Of a stretch of DNA of 23,706 nucleotides, positions 1 to 7,381 are shown piece by piece (the first letter of the stretch is position 1; the number at the start of each line of letters is the position of its first letter). Made by a program: the position numbers and the translations under genes. Under the pieces are notes generated by a model. That model was given only the letters and a program-made list of their open reading frames with translations, made no database searches and was not told the origin of the DNA. The stretch comes from an uncultured Prochlorococcus sp. (lineage in GTDB: Bacteria; Cyanobacteriota; Cyanobacteriia; PCC-6307; Cyanobiaceae). The stretch is taken from NCBI GenBank assembly GCA_902600395.1, contig CACKJL010000010.1:1-23706 (forward strand). Direction: 5' to 3'.

Positions 1-1249
1 AATTATCAATTAATTTTGATTTAGCTTCTACAGAATTTTCCGATTTTTCAATAATTTCGATAACCTTTTTTATGTTTCTTGTAGCTTTAGATAAACCTTC
101 TGATATTTCTAGTTTTTCAAGAGTGTTTTTTAGAAAATAATAAGTTCTTTTTCTAATTGTTTCTTCTCTAAATTCAAGGAAATAGTTGAGATATTTTTTT
201 AGGTTTAGTTGTACCGGCTTACCTTTAATTAAAGCTAAGAATATTGCACCAAAGTTCGTTTGGAGAGTTGTTTTTTTATATAAATTAGAAATAACAAGTT
301 CAGAATTAGAATCTTTTTTTAATTCAATTACAATTCTCATTCCATCTCTATCGCTTTCGTCTCTAATATCAGAAATCCCATGAATCTTGCCGGTATTAAC
401 AAGTTCAGCGAGTTTTTCAATCCAACCTGCTTTATTGATTTGGTAAGGAAGTTCAGTAATGATAAGTGCATTTTTTTTATGTTTTCCTTTGCCTAAATTT
501 ATTTCTTCTCTATTTACAACTCCTCTAATTGTTATTGATCCTTTTCCAGTTTCATAAAGTTCCTCTATTGCTTGACTATAAATCAATTCTCCGCCCGTAG
601 GGAAATCAGGTCCTTTGATAATGTCAGAAAGTTTGTTATCACTTATATCTTTATTTTTTACTAAAGCAACTAAACCATCTACAATTTCTCCTAGGTTGTG
701 AGGTGGAATATTTGTTGCCATGCCAACAGCAATACCTGATGAGCCGTTCAACAATAAAAATGGAAGTTGCGCTGGAAGAACATCTGGTTCTTTTTGAGAA
801 CCGTCGAAGTTATTTGAAAAGTTTACTGTTTCTGATTCAATTTCTTCAAGAAATCCCTTATGAGCTATTGGCGCTAATCTGGTCTCAGTATATCTCATTG
901 CTGCCGGGGGATCATTATCTACAGATCCAAAATTTCCATGTCCGTCAAGAGTAGGATATTTCGTTGAAAAACTTTGTACTAGCTTTACTAATGCATCATA
1001 TACTGCTTGATCTCCGTGAGGATGGTATTTTCCAAGAACATCTCCTACAACTCTCGCACACTTCCTAAATGGTTTATCAGGTGTTAAGCCTAATTCGTAC
1101 ATCGCAAATATTATCCTTCTTTGTACAGGCTTAAGACCGTCTCTTGCATCAGGCAGAGCGCGTCCAACTATTACGCTCATTGCATACTCCAAATAAGAAC
1201 GTTGCATTTCTTCTTGAAGTGAGATAGAAGTGAAGTTTTTCTTATCCAT
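1..1249 (-). CDS. gyrA: DNA gyrase subunit A, N-terminal part (cut by window edge)
   Basis: Breakage-and-rejoining subunit of DNA gyrase, which introduces negative supercoils using ATP hydrolysed by GyrB. I translated it from the ATG at 1247-1249 on the minus strand; the frame stays open to base 1, giving about 416 residues of a protein that is usually over 800. Visible landmarks are the MSVIVGRALPDARDGLKP block (residues about 24-41), the quinolone-region motif YHPHGD (75-80), and AAMRYTE with the active-site Tyr at about 120. The residue matching E. coli Ser83 is Gln81, while the Asp87 equivalent (Asp85) is kept. ParC is the alternative, but picocyanobacteria usually rely on one GyrA-type gene plus a paralogue, so paralogy is not settled from this fragment. 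It lies 77 bp downstream of the TPR gene and is probably co-transcribed with it and queG. No Shine-Dalgarno sequence is visible. Confidence 0.93.
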   Translation of the reverse strand, partial: MDKKNFTSISLQEEMQRSYLEYAMSVIVGRALPDARDGLKPVQRRIIFAMYELGLTPDKPFRKCARVVGDVLGKYHPHGDQAVYDALVKLVQSFSTKYPTLDGHGNFGSVDNDPPAAMRYTETRLAPIAHKGFLEEIESETVNFSNNFDGSQKEPDVLPAQLPFLLLNGSSGIAVGMATNIPPHNLGEIVDGLVALVKNKDISDNKLSDIIKGPDFPTGGELIYSQAIEELYETGKGSITIRGVVNREEINLGKGKHKKNALIITELPYQINKAGWIEKLAELVNTGKIHGISDIRDESDRDGMRIVIELKKDSNSELVISNLYKKTTLQTNFGAIFLALIKGKPVQLNLKKYLNYFLEFREETIRKRTYYFLKNTLEKLEISEGLSKATRNIKKVIEIIEKSENSVEAKSKLIDN

Positions 1250-1326
1250 TAGAGCGTAAAATTGAAAAATTATTGATTAACTAAATTAAGACTAATAGGT
1301 AAAAAAATAATTACCAGTATTGAAAA

Positions 1327-2190
1327 CTATGATGATTCGCTTATTTTGGATTTTGCCAGCACTACATCTTTTTTTAGTTGTTCATTTTTTAAAAGTATTT
1401 CTGTAGAGGCTTGTAATTTTTCTCCCCATAATTGTTCTTTTCTATAATCGTAATTCACATATTTGGGATCTTTAGCTAAAGCTTTTTTTGCTAGCTGAAT
1501 TGCTAATTTAGTATCATTGACTTTTATACATGAGGCCAGCCCTAGTAATGGTTCAGCATTTTCCTCAATTAAGAGTGCATTTTCAAAAAGTTTAATTGAT
1601 AGATTTACATTGTTTCTTTCGAAATAAGCTAAACCCTGATTATTGATTGCTTGCCAGAAATTAGGTTTAATTTTTATAGATTTTTCAAACAATTTGATAG
1701 CCTCCAGGTATTTTTTTTCCATTAATAAAATATTTCCTAATTGAAAAAAAGCTTTGTGGTTATTAGGCTCAATCTTTATTCCTTTTTCTAAAGCACTCTT
1801 TGCCTTTGCATTTTGGGAAATTCTTAAGTAAACATTACTTTTAGCAAAATATATTTCGCTAATATTTGAATTGATTTGTTCTGCTTTATTTAGAGAATTT
1901 AATGCGTTTTTGTATTGTTTGTTAGCTATTTCTGCTTCAGCTAAAATTAACCATAGTTTTTCATCTTTTGCATTTATTTTTACAGCTAATTTAGCTAAGT
2001 TAAGACTGTCTTCATATTGACCAAAATAAAGTAGTTGATATGCATTTTTGCCAATATATAAACTTTGCTCCTCTAAATTTTTTATTGTTGGTAAATAATA
2101 GTAGGGAACTATTGCTTGAATTTTTTCTACTTGAAAAAAGTAAAAAAAGATCAAAGAGATCAAGATTGTTTTTTTTAAAAACTTATTCAT
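1327..2190 (-). CDS. Exported TPR-repeat protein
   Basis: A 287-residue protein built of tetratricopeptide repeats, which form helical scaffolds for protein-protein contacts; no enzyme motif is seen. Residues 1-26 are Lys-rich then strongly hydrophobic and look like a signal peptide ending near QA (25-26), so the protein is probably periplasmic, lumenal or membrane-anchored. About six TPR-like units follow at roughly 50-83, 84-117, 118-151, 152-185, 186-219 and 220-250; the third and fourth are the most canonical (…KGIKIEPNNHKAFFQLGN…). The C-terminus is short, Lys-rich and probably coiled. Its ATG overlaps the last 8 bases of queG (ATGAATAA), implying translational coupling. Partner unknown. 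The TPR assignment is firm; the function is not known to me. Confidence 0.85.
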   Translation of the reverse strand: MNKFLKKTILISLIFFYFFQVEKIQAIVPYYYLPTIKNLEEQSLYIGKNAYQLLYFGQYEDSLNLAKLAVKINAKDEKLWLILAEAEIANKQYKNALNSLNKAEQINSNISEIYFAKSNVYLRISQNAKAKSALEKGIKIEPNNHKAFFQLGNILLMEKKYLEAIKLFEKSIKIKPNFWQAINNQGLAYFERNNVNLSIKLFENALLIEENAEPLLGLASCIKVNDTKLAIQLAKKALAKDPKYVNYDYRKEQLWGEKLQASTEILLKNEQLKKDVVLAKSKISESS

Positions 2191-3142
2191 ATTTTAATTT
2201 TTTATTATTTATGTTTGCTTGTATGTTTCTTTTCCACATCCATGGTTTAATTCTTTTTAACGTAGTTCCTTTAAGATTTTCTTGCCACTTTTTATCATCC
2301 CAATTGAGAGACTCAATATTAAGATTTTTAATCCATTCTTTTGGTGTTGTCTCATAATTATTGTTGTATGGCACTGATTTATTCCATGGACATACATCTT
2401 GGCAAATATCACATCCAGCGACCCATCCACCTAAATTTTTTTCTATTTTCTTTGGAATAGTTTTATCTCTGTTTTCTATTGTGTGATACGCAATGCATAG
2501 ATCTGATTGTATGACAAAAGGTTCTACTATTGCCTTTGTGGGACAATGGTCAATACAAATATCACATTTCCCACAAAGTGATTGATGAGGTTTATCTGGC
2601 ATTAAATCTTTTGTGAGAATTATAAAACCCAAAGTAAACCAAGAACCATTTTTTTTGCTGATTAAATTACTATTTTTACCTATCCAACCAATTCCTGCCT
2701 CCTCAGCCCATGCTTTTTCAAGAAGCGGAGATGTATCAACGCATATTTTCCATTTGCAATCAGGAATTTCTAAATTGATCCATTTACCAATATTCTTTAA
2801 TTTTTTGTGAATTACTTTATGATAATCCTCTCCTTGGCTAAATTTAGCTACCTTGAGAAAATTGTTGTTGTTGTTTTGTGAGTTAATGTAAGTAAATCCA
2901 ACGCTTAAAACACTTTTTGCATCTTCAAAAAGTGAGCCTATATTTTTTCTTTTTTCTGATTGCATCCATGTCATTTCAGCATGGTGGTTTTTTGATATCC
3001 ATCTTTCTAATGCACGAGTTCTTAATTTTATTCGCGAACTACCAGGTATTGATGCTATGCCCGCTACTGCAAAACCTTCAAAAATAGCCCTTTCTTTTAA
3101 TTTTCTACTTATTTCTTTTCTGTCTTGAATAGCATCAATCAT
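2183..3142 (-). CDS. queG: Epoxyqueuosine reductase QueG
   Basis: Cobalamin- and iron-sulfur-dependent enzyme that reduces epoxyqueuosine to queuosine at tRNA position 34, the last step of queuosine synthesis. The 319-residue protein has the expected motifs: VDTSPLLEKAWAEEAG (135-150) with the proposed general acid Asp136, then the ferredoxin-like motif CGKCDICIDHCP (190-201), a further Cys at 216 (LCIAYHTIE), and GCDICQDVCPWN (243-254). By family precedent C190, C193, C196 and C251 hold one 4Fe-4S cluster and C200, C216, C244 and C247 the other; all eight are present. The length is shorter than E. coli QueG, which carries a C-terminal extension. It is the first gene of a minus-strand set (queG, TPR gene, gyrA) and is divergent from the DUF502 gene across 144 bp. 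Confidence 0.94.
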   Translation of the reverse strand: MIDAIQDRKEISRKLKERAIFEGFAVAGIASIPGSSRIKLRTRALERWISKNHHAEMTWMQSEKRKNIGSLFEDAKSVLSVGFTYINSQNNNNNFLKVAKFSQGEDYHKVIHKKLKNIGKWINLEIPDCKWKICVDTSPLLEKAWAEEAGIGWIGKNSNLISKKNGSWFTLGFIILTKDLMPDKPHQSLCGKCDICIDHCPTKAIVEPFVIQSDLCIAYHTIENRDKTIPKKIEKNLGGWVAGCDICQDVCPWNKSVPYNNNYETTPKEWIKNLNIESLNWDDKKWQENLKGTTLKRIKPWMWKRNIQANINNKKLKYE

Positions 3143-3206
3143 TTCTTTATTTTTTATAGCAGTCTTTTAAAAGTTATTTTTGGAGAATAAACTTATAAAT
3201 AAAATA

Positions 3207-3229
3207 GATATATTTAAGAAAAATATATC
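3207..3229. repeat. Perfect 9-bp inverted repeat between queG and DUF502 genes
   Basis: GATATATTT (3207-3215) and AAATATATC (3221-3229) are exact reverse complements separated by AAGAA. The element lies near the middle of the 144-bp divergent gap, and neither arm is followed by a T run, so it does not look like an intrinsic terminator. It could be an operator shared by both promoters, or a chance product of AT-rich sequence. The rest of the gap (3143-3286) is AT-rich; the best plus-strand -10-like match I see is TATAGT at 3269-3274. Confidence 0.45.
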
Positions 3230-3286
3230 CTAACTCAGTAAAAACAGTTAAATTATTAGTAAAGTTAATATAGTTAAAACATTATT

Positions 3287-4021
3287 TTGGTTGAATCTAA
3301 TCAAAATCAAGATTCGAATTTAGGATCTAGGCTGCAACAAGATCTCAAAAATGATCTTATAGCGGGGTTGTTGGTTGTAATACCCTTGGCAACAACAATC
3401 TGGCTGTCATCATTAGTTAGTAAATTTGTTTTAACGTTAGTTACTTCAGTTCCAAAGCAACTAAACCCTTTTATTACTTTAAATCCTTTATTACAAGATT
3501 TAATTAATCTCACCTTAGGTTTAACTGTTCCTTTATTAGCTATTTTGCTTATTGGCTTGATGGCGAGAAATTTTGTAGGAAGATGGCTATTAGAATTTGG
3601 AGAAGGCACTTTATCAAAAATTCCTGTAGCTGGAGCGGTTTATAAAACTCTTAAACAATTGCTAGAAACTTTCTTAAGTAATAAATCCAATAGATTCAGA
3701 CGAGTTGTTTTAGTTGAATATCCTCGTGAGGGATTATATAGTGTAGGCTTTGTGACTGGAGATGTAGGGCCTTCTCTACAGCCAGAATTGGAAGAAAAGT
3801 TACTTAGTGTTTTCATCCCTACAGCACCAAACCCAACTACTGGTTGGTATACACTCGTTCCTGAGTCTTCTGTTAAAGATTTGGATATTTCAGTTGAAGA
3901 TGCTTTTAGAACAATAATTTCTGCTGGGATAGTTAATCCAGATGAGAAAAATAACACTTCAAATCCAACATTTTCAAAATTATTTTCTCAACTACGAGCT
4001 TCCACTAATACTTCTTCTTAA
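3287..4021 (+). CDS. DUF502 family membrane protein
   Basis: A 244-residue protein of the DUF502 family, conserved in cyanobacteria, proteobacteria and plants (COV/LCV proteins), with no established bacterial function. Two hydrophobic segments at about 24-45 (LIAGLLVVIPLATTIWL) and 67-90 are followed by family-typical text: a GxGTLxxKIPVAGxVYxxLKQ-like stretch near 105-124, VVLVEYPREGLYSVGFVTG (141-159), and FIPTAPNPTTGWYTLVP (176-192). The N-terminus and the C-terminal part are probably cytosolic. The only plausible start is TTG at 3287: the next in-frame ATG lies beyond the first membrane segment. The gene ends 3 bp before the nusB ATG, so the two are probably co-transcribed. Confidence 0.85.
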   Translation: MVESNQNQDSNLGSRLQQDLKNDLIAGLLVVIPLATTIWLSSLVSKFVLTLVTSVPKQLNPFITLNPLLQDLINLTLGLTVPLLAILLIGLMARNFVGRWLLEFGEGTLSKIPVAGAVYKTLKQLLETFLSNKSNRFRRVVLVEYPREGLYSVGFVTGDVGPSLQPELEEKLLSVFIPTAPNPTTGWYTLVPESSVKDLDISVEDAFRTIISAGIVNPDEKNNTSNPTFSKLFSQLRASTNTSS

Positions 4022-4024
4022 TTG

Positions 4025-4642
4025 ATGCATAATAGATCCCTTTCTAGAGAATTATCTTTAATTTCTCTTGGCCTTATAAAAGATAAAGGTGATTTTAAAT
4101 TAAATAAATTCCAGATAGAAGAAATTTTTGAATCTGCTTTGGATTCTCTAATAAATCATTGCAGAGAGGAATTAGATAATTGTGAGTCAGACTTAGAAAA
4201 TGCTTCACAAAAGATATTAGATAGTGAATTGCAAGAAGGTGTTGAGTCCTCTTATTCAAATGTTCGTGATGAGTTAAAAAAATCTCTCATAAAAATTGAA
4301 ACTGTAATGAATACACTCTCTGTAACTTTAGACTTTCCAAAATTAATTGTTTCTAGTGATCAAAAAGATATTAGAGAGGATGTAAATCAAAGAATTTGTA
4401 ATATAGTAAATAATCTAAAGAGTATTGATTCCGATATTGATCAAGTAATGGATGGCTGGAGATTAAAAAGATTGCCAAGAATTGATAGGGATATTCTTCG
4501 TTTAGCGTACGCGGATATCAATTTTTTACACACACCTGTTGCTGTTGCTTGTGATGAGGCTGTTAATTTAGCTAATAAATATAGTGATTTGCAAGGAAGA
4601 AAATTTATTAATGGAGTTTTAAGGAGATTACAAACAATTTAA
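4025..4642 (+). CDS. nusB: Transcription antitermination factor NusB
   Basis: NusB binds boxA RNA together with NusE (ribosomal protein S10) and supports antitermination on rRNA operons. The C-terminal half carries family-typical features, notably the segment DGWRLKRLPRIDRDILRLAYADI followed by a PVAVACDEAVNLANKYS block and the ending FINGVLRRL. At about 205 residues it is longer than E. coli NusB (139), because of a helical insertion in the first half, as in other cyanobacterial NusB proteins. I chose ATG 4025 over the in-frame TTG at 4022 directly before it. The start lies 3 bp after the DUF502 stop, with no Shine-Dalgarno sequence. ftsY follows after 66 bp. Confidence 0.9.
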   Translation: MHNRSLSRELSLISLGLIKDKGDFKLNKFQIEEIFESALDSLINHCREELDNCESDLENASQKILDSELQEGVESSYSNVRDELKKSLIKIETVMNTLSVTLDFPKLIVSSDQKDIREDVNQRICNIVNNLKSIDSDIDQVMDGWRLKRLPRIDRDILRLAYADINFLHTPVAVACDEAVNLANKYSDLQGRKFINGVLRRLQTI

Positions 4643-4695
4643 TTGTCATAATTATTTGATATAAATAAATAGTATTTTAAAAATTTTAATTACGA

Positions 4696-4707
4696 ACTAT
4701 ATATAGT
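4696..4707 (+). promoter_or_regulatory. ACTATATATAGT palindrome just before ftsY
   Basis: A perfect 12-bp palindrome ends 1 base before the ftsY ATG (4709). Its core TATATA (4698-4703) could serve as a -10 element, which would put the transcription start at or next to the ATG and make ftsY leaderless or nearly so. No good -35 element is visible at 16-18 bp. The alternative is that ftsY is read from upstream of nusB and the palindrome is incidental. Confidence 0.3.
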
Positions 4708-4708
4708 A

Positions 4709-5908
4709 ATGACTAATATTAATTCTGATAATTCTCGCGAATGGGCTGCACAAGCTTATGCACTTTTAAAAAAAAGACAGGAAGAGCAAAAGCAAGAATT
4801 AGAGAGACAGGAAGAGCAAAAGCAAGAATTGATTGATATTTCTAATAAAGAAAATACTTCTGGACCGTCTAAAACTATTGCTGACCCTGAATTAGGGGAA
4901 TTTGATGATAATTTTACTTGGTCTGCAATGATATTAGCTGCTCAAGGAAAAAAAATAAATCAAATATCGATTGATGAAATTGATTGGCTAACTAAATTAC
5001 GGAGAGGATTAGAAGAAACCCGAAAAGGATTTGTTACCGAATTATTGGATAAATTGGGAGATGATCCTCTTACACCAGAATCTCTTGATGATTTAGAGAC
5101 GCTTTTAATAAGAGCTGATGTAGGGATTAATTCAACCGATAAAGTTATAAGTTCTCTTAGAACAAAATTAAACGAGGAAGTTGTGGGTGGAGAAGCAGGA
5201 ATAAAATTCTTGAAGAAGGAATTAAAATTAATTATCGATAAACCAATAAAAAATTCGGGTACTGATCTTTTAGTTCCCCAAAAGGGTAAGTTAAATGTCT
5301 GGTTACTAGTAGGAGTTAACGGCGTTGGAAAGACTACAACATTAGGAAAATTAGCATATTTGTCATCAAAAAGTAATTATAAAACTTTGATAGCTGCTGC
5401 TGATACTTTTAGAGCGGCTGCAGTAGAACAACTTAAAGTATGGGGAGATAGAAGTAATGTTGACGTTATATCTAATCAATCAAAAAATGCTGATCCAGCT
5501 GCTGTAGTTTTTGATGCAATTAATTCTGCAAAAAAAAGAAATGTTGATTTATTACTTGTTGATACAGCGGGTAGATTGCAAACAAAAAATAATTTGATGG
5601 ATGAATTAGCAAAAATAAAAAAAATTATTGATAAAAAAGTCCCAGATGCGATTGTTGAATCATTATTAGTTTTAGATGCAAGCCAGGGTCAAAATGGCTT
5701 AAAGCAAGCAAAAAGTTTCGCTAAATCAGCAGATTTAAGTGGCGCAATTATTACTAAATTAGATGGTACTTCAAGAGGAGGAGTCTCTTTAGCTGTATCT
5801 GAAGAAGTAAATTTGCCTATAAGGTTTATTGGAGCTGGAGAAGGAATCAAGGATTTGAGGCCATTTAATAGTTATGAATTTGTAGAGGCTATGCTTGCAG
5901 ATAAATAA
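4709..5908 (+). CDS. ftsY: Signal recognition particle receptor FtsY
   Basis: GTPase that docks SRP-ribosome-nascent chain complexes at the membrane for co-translational insertion. The 399-residue protein has a charged, coiled N-terminal region (1-90), an N domain of helices (about 95-180) and a G domain. GTPase motifs are GVNGVGKTTT (202-211, P-loop), DTFRAAA (232-238), DTAGR (285-289) and TKLDG (349-353), with the C-terminal GAGEGIKDLRPF motif typical of FtsY. Residues 23-32 and 33-42 are a near-perfect duplicate (RQEEQKQELE / RQEEQKQELI), encoded by a 30-bp tandem repeat. It sits in a plus-strand run between nusB and a PP2C phosphatase gene. Confidence 0.96.
   Translation: MTNINSDNSREWAAQAYALLKKRQEEQKQELERQEEQKQELIDISNKENTSGPSKTIADPELGEFDDNFTWSAMILAAQGKKINQISIDEIDWLTKLRRGLEETRKGFVTELLDKLGDDPLTPESLDDLETLLIRADVGINSTDKVISSLRTKLNEEVVGGEAGIKFLKKELKLIIDKPIKNSGTDLLVPQKGKLNVWLLVGVNGVGKTTTLGKLAYLSSKSNYKTLIAAADTFRAAAVEQLKVWGDRSNVDVISNQSKNADPAAVVFDAINSAKKRNVDLLLVDTAGRLQTKNNLMDELAKIKKIIDKKVPDAIVESLLVLDASQGQNGLKQAKSFAKSADLSGAIITKLDGTSRGGVSLAVSEEVNLPIRFIGAGEGIKDLRPFNSYEFVEAMLADK
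4775..4834 (+). repeat. 30-bp tandem duplication inside ftsY
   Basis: Two head-to-tail 30-bp units, 4775-4804 and 4805-4834, are identical over their first 26 bases (starting AGACAGGAAGAG) and differ only in the last four. The period is a multiple of three, so the frame is kept. It lies in the poorly conserved charged N-terminal region. The lack of synonymous drift over 26 bases suggests a recent slippage or duplication event. Confidence 0.9.
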
Positions 5909-5975
5909 ATATTTAATTAATTTTTTTTAAAAATTTAAATTTAGTGTTAAAACATATTTATCTATTAGATTTGTT

Positions 5976-7319
5976 TTGACAAATAATCAAAAAGAAAAAA
6001 TATTTTCGAATAAAATTATTCAAAATTTTTTAGAAAATGAACCTAAAGTAACTTTAGAAAATAAATATAAATTTGCTGAAATTGCATCTTCTTTAGCATA
6101 TTATTTGAAATCATTTTCCAACATAAATAAACTGTTAGATTATGTAAGTTTAATTTTTAAACATATTTTTTCTGAGAATATAATTTTAATTATTCCTTTA
6201 AATTATGAAGGGGATATATGGAATGAAAATATAAAAATTTCTGCTAATTATGAATATTTAACAATTCAAGAAGAAATTAATAGTTTTTTAAATCAATTTC
6301 ATTTTTCAAAAAATTTTAAAATAAAGGAAATTCTAAATTTTGAAAATGCTTTAAAAAATAAATTTAAAGATTATAAAATTGAAACAAAAAAAATAATATC
6401 TAGAAGTAAATGTAGAGGATTTATCTATATTTTTAGCAAAGATATTTCTAGACAGTCGATTACTGAAGATGGCAATTTTAATTTTATTGAAAATTGTTTA
6501 GCTGTTGGATTAGAAAATTACTCCTTAATAAAAACAAAGAAAAAGCATGAAAACGTGGATAGAGAAATTTCCACTGGTGCTGAAATTCAATCTCAATTAC
6601 TCCCAGATTATTGTCCAATTATCCATGGTATAGATCTGGCCGCACATTGTAGACCAGCTCTTCAGCTAGGTGGTGATTACTATGACTTCATGTGCTTAAA
6701 GACGGATATCTCTGAAAAAAGAAAAGAAAAATCAAGATGGGCCTTTGTAATAGGTGATGTCATGGGTAAAGGGATTCCAGCCGGTCTTTTAATGACTATG
6801 TTAAGAGGGATGCTACGCGCAGAGGTTCTTACAGGTCTGCCTCCAGATAGAATTTTGCATGACTTGAATCAACTAGCAATAAATGATTTAGATCAATCCC
6901 ATAGATTTGTGACATTATTTTATTCAGATTATGACCCTAGAACTAGAAAATTGAGATTTGCTAATGCAGCACATAACCCTCCTTTGCTTTGGAAAAGTTC
7001 AGATCAGAAAATTATTAAATTAGATGCAAATGGATTTGTACTTGGACTACAAAAAGATGCTGAATATCATTGTGGTGAAATCAAGCTTAATCAAAATGAT
7101 TTAGTTCTTTATTACACAGATGGAGTAATTGATACTTCAAACTCTTTAGGGCAAAGATTTGATGAGGAGAGATTAATTAAAACTCTTATAAAATTATGTA
7201 AGCAATCTTATACATCCGAAGAAATTTTAAATAAAATATTTAAAAAGTTAGATGATTTTACAGGGCAAAATAGAAACCTTGAAGATGATGCTTCGATGGT
7301 TATTTTTCAATTAAAATAG
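5976..7319 (+). CDS. PP2C-type (SpoIIE/RsbU-like) serine phosphatase with N-terminal sensor-like region
   Basis: Probable metal-dependent phosphoserine/threonine phosphatase of the SpoIIE/RsbU branch of PP2C. In this branch the targets are often anti-anti-sigma-like (STAS) proteins. Residues about 30-185 resemble a GAF-type sensory fold but are too diverged for me to assign a ligand. The catalytic domain (about 195-447) shows LGGDYYD (231-237), IGDVMGKG (259-266), ANAAHNPPLLW (329-339), YYTDGV (379-384) and LEDDAS (435-440), so the metal-binding Asp residues D234, D261, D382 and D437/438 are all present and activity is likely. It starts at TTG 5976; there is no in-frame ATG before the catalytic domain. 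No partner kinase or STAS gene lies next to it. The 67-bp gap before it is A/T runs with no clear signal. Confidence 0.85.
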   Translation: MTNNQKEKIFSNKIIQNFLENEPKVTLENKYKFAEIASSLAYYLKSFSNINKLLDYVSLIFKHIFSENIILIIPLNYEGDIWNENIKISANYEYLTIQEEINSFLNQFHFSKNFKIKEILNFENALKNKFKDYKIETKKIISRSKCRGFIYIFSKDISRQSITEDGNFNFIENCLAVGLENYSLIKTKKKHENVDREISTGAEIQSQLLPDYCPIIHGIDLAAHCRPALQLGGDYYDFMCLKTDISEKRKEKSRWAFVIGDVMGKGIPAGLLMTMLRGMLRAEVLTGLPPDRILHDLNQLAINDLDQSHRFVTLFYSDYDPRTRKLRFANAAHNPPLLWKSSDQKIIKLDANGFVLGLQKDAEYHCGEIKLNQNDLVLYYTDGVIDTSNSLGQRFDEERLIKTLIKLCKQSYTSEEILNKIFKKLDDFTGQNRNLEDDASMVIFQLK

Positions 7320-7381
7320 ATATTTTTTGTCACTTTTATAAAAAAATGCTTTATTAGAGATACTTAAAGTTACTAATTGAT

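Noticed and set aside
186..954. Two plus-strand frames of 65 and 83 codons
   Set aside because: Both are antisense to gyrA, whose protein motifs are unambiguous.
1298..1315. GGTAA/TTACC inverted repeat between the TPR gene and gyrA
   Set aside because: Only 5 bp with an 8-base A-rich loop and no T run following on the minus strand; weak evidence for a terminator.
2040..2357. 105-codon plus-strand frame across the TPR gene and queG ends
   Set aside because: Antisense to two well-supported genes; composition is that of a reversed AT-rich frame.
5921..5942. T/A runs and AAATTTAAATTT palindrome after ftsY
   Set aside because: Low-complexity AT sequence without GC stem; not a convincing terminator or operator.
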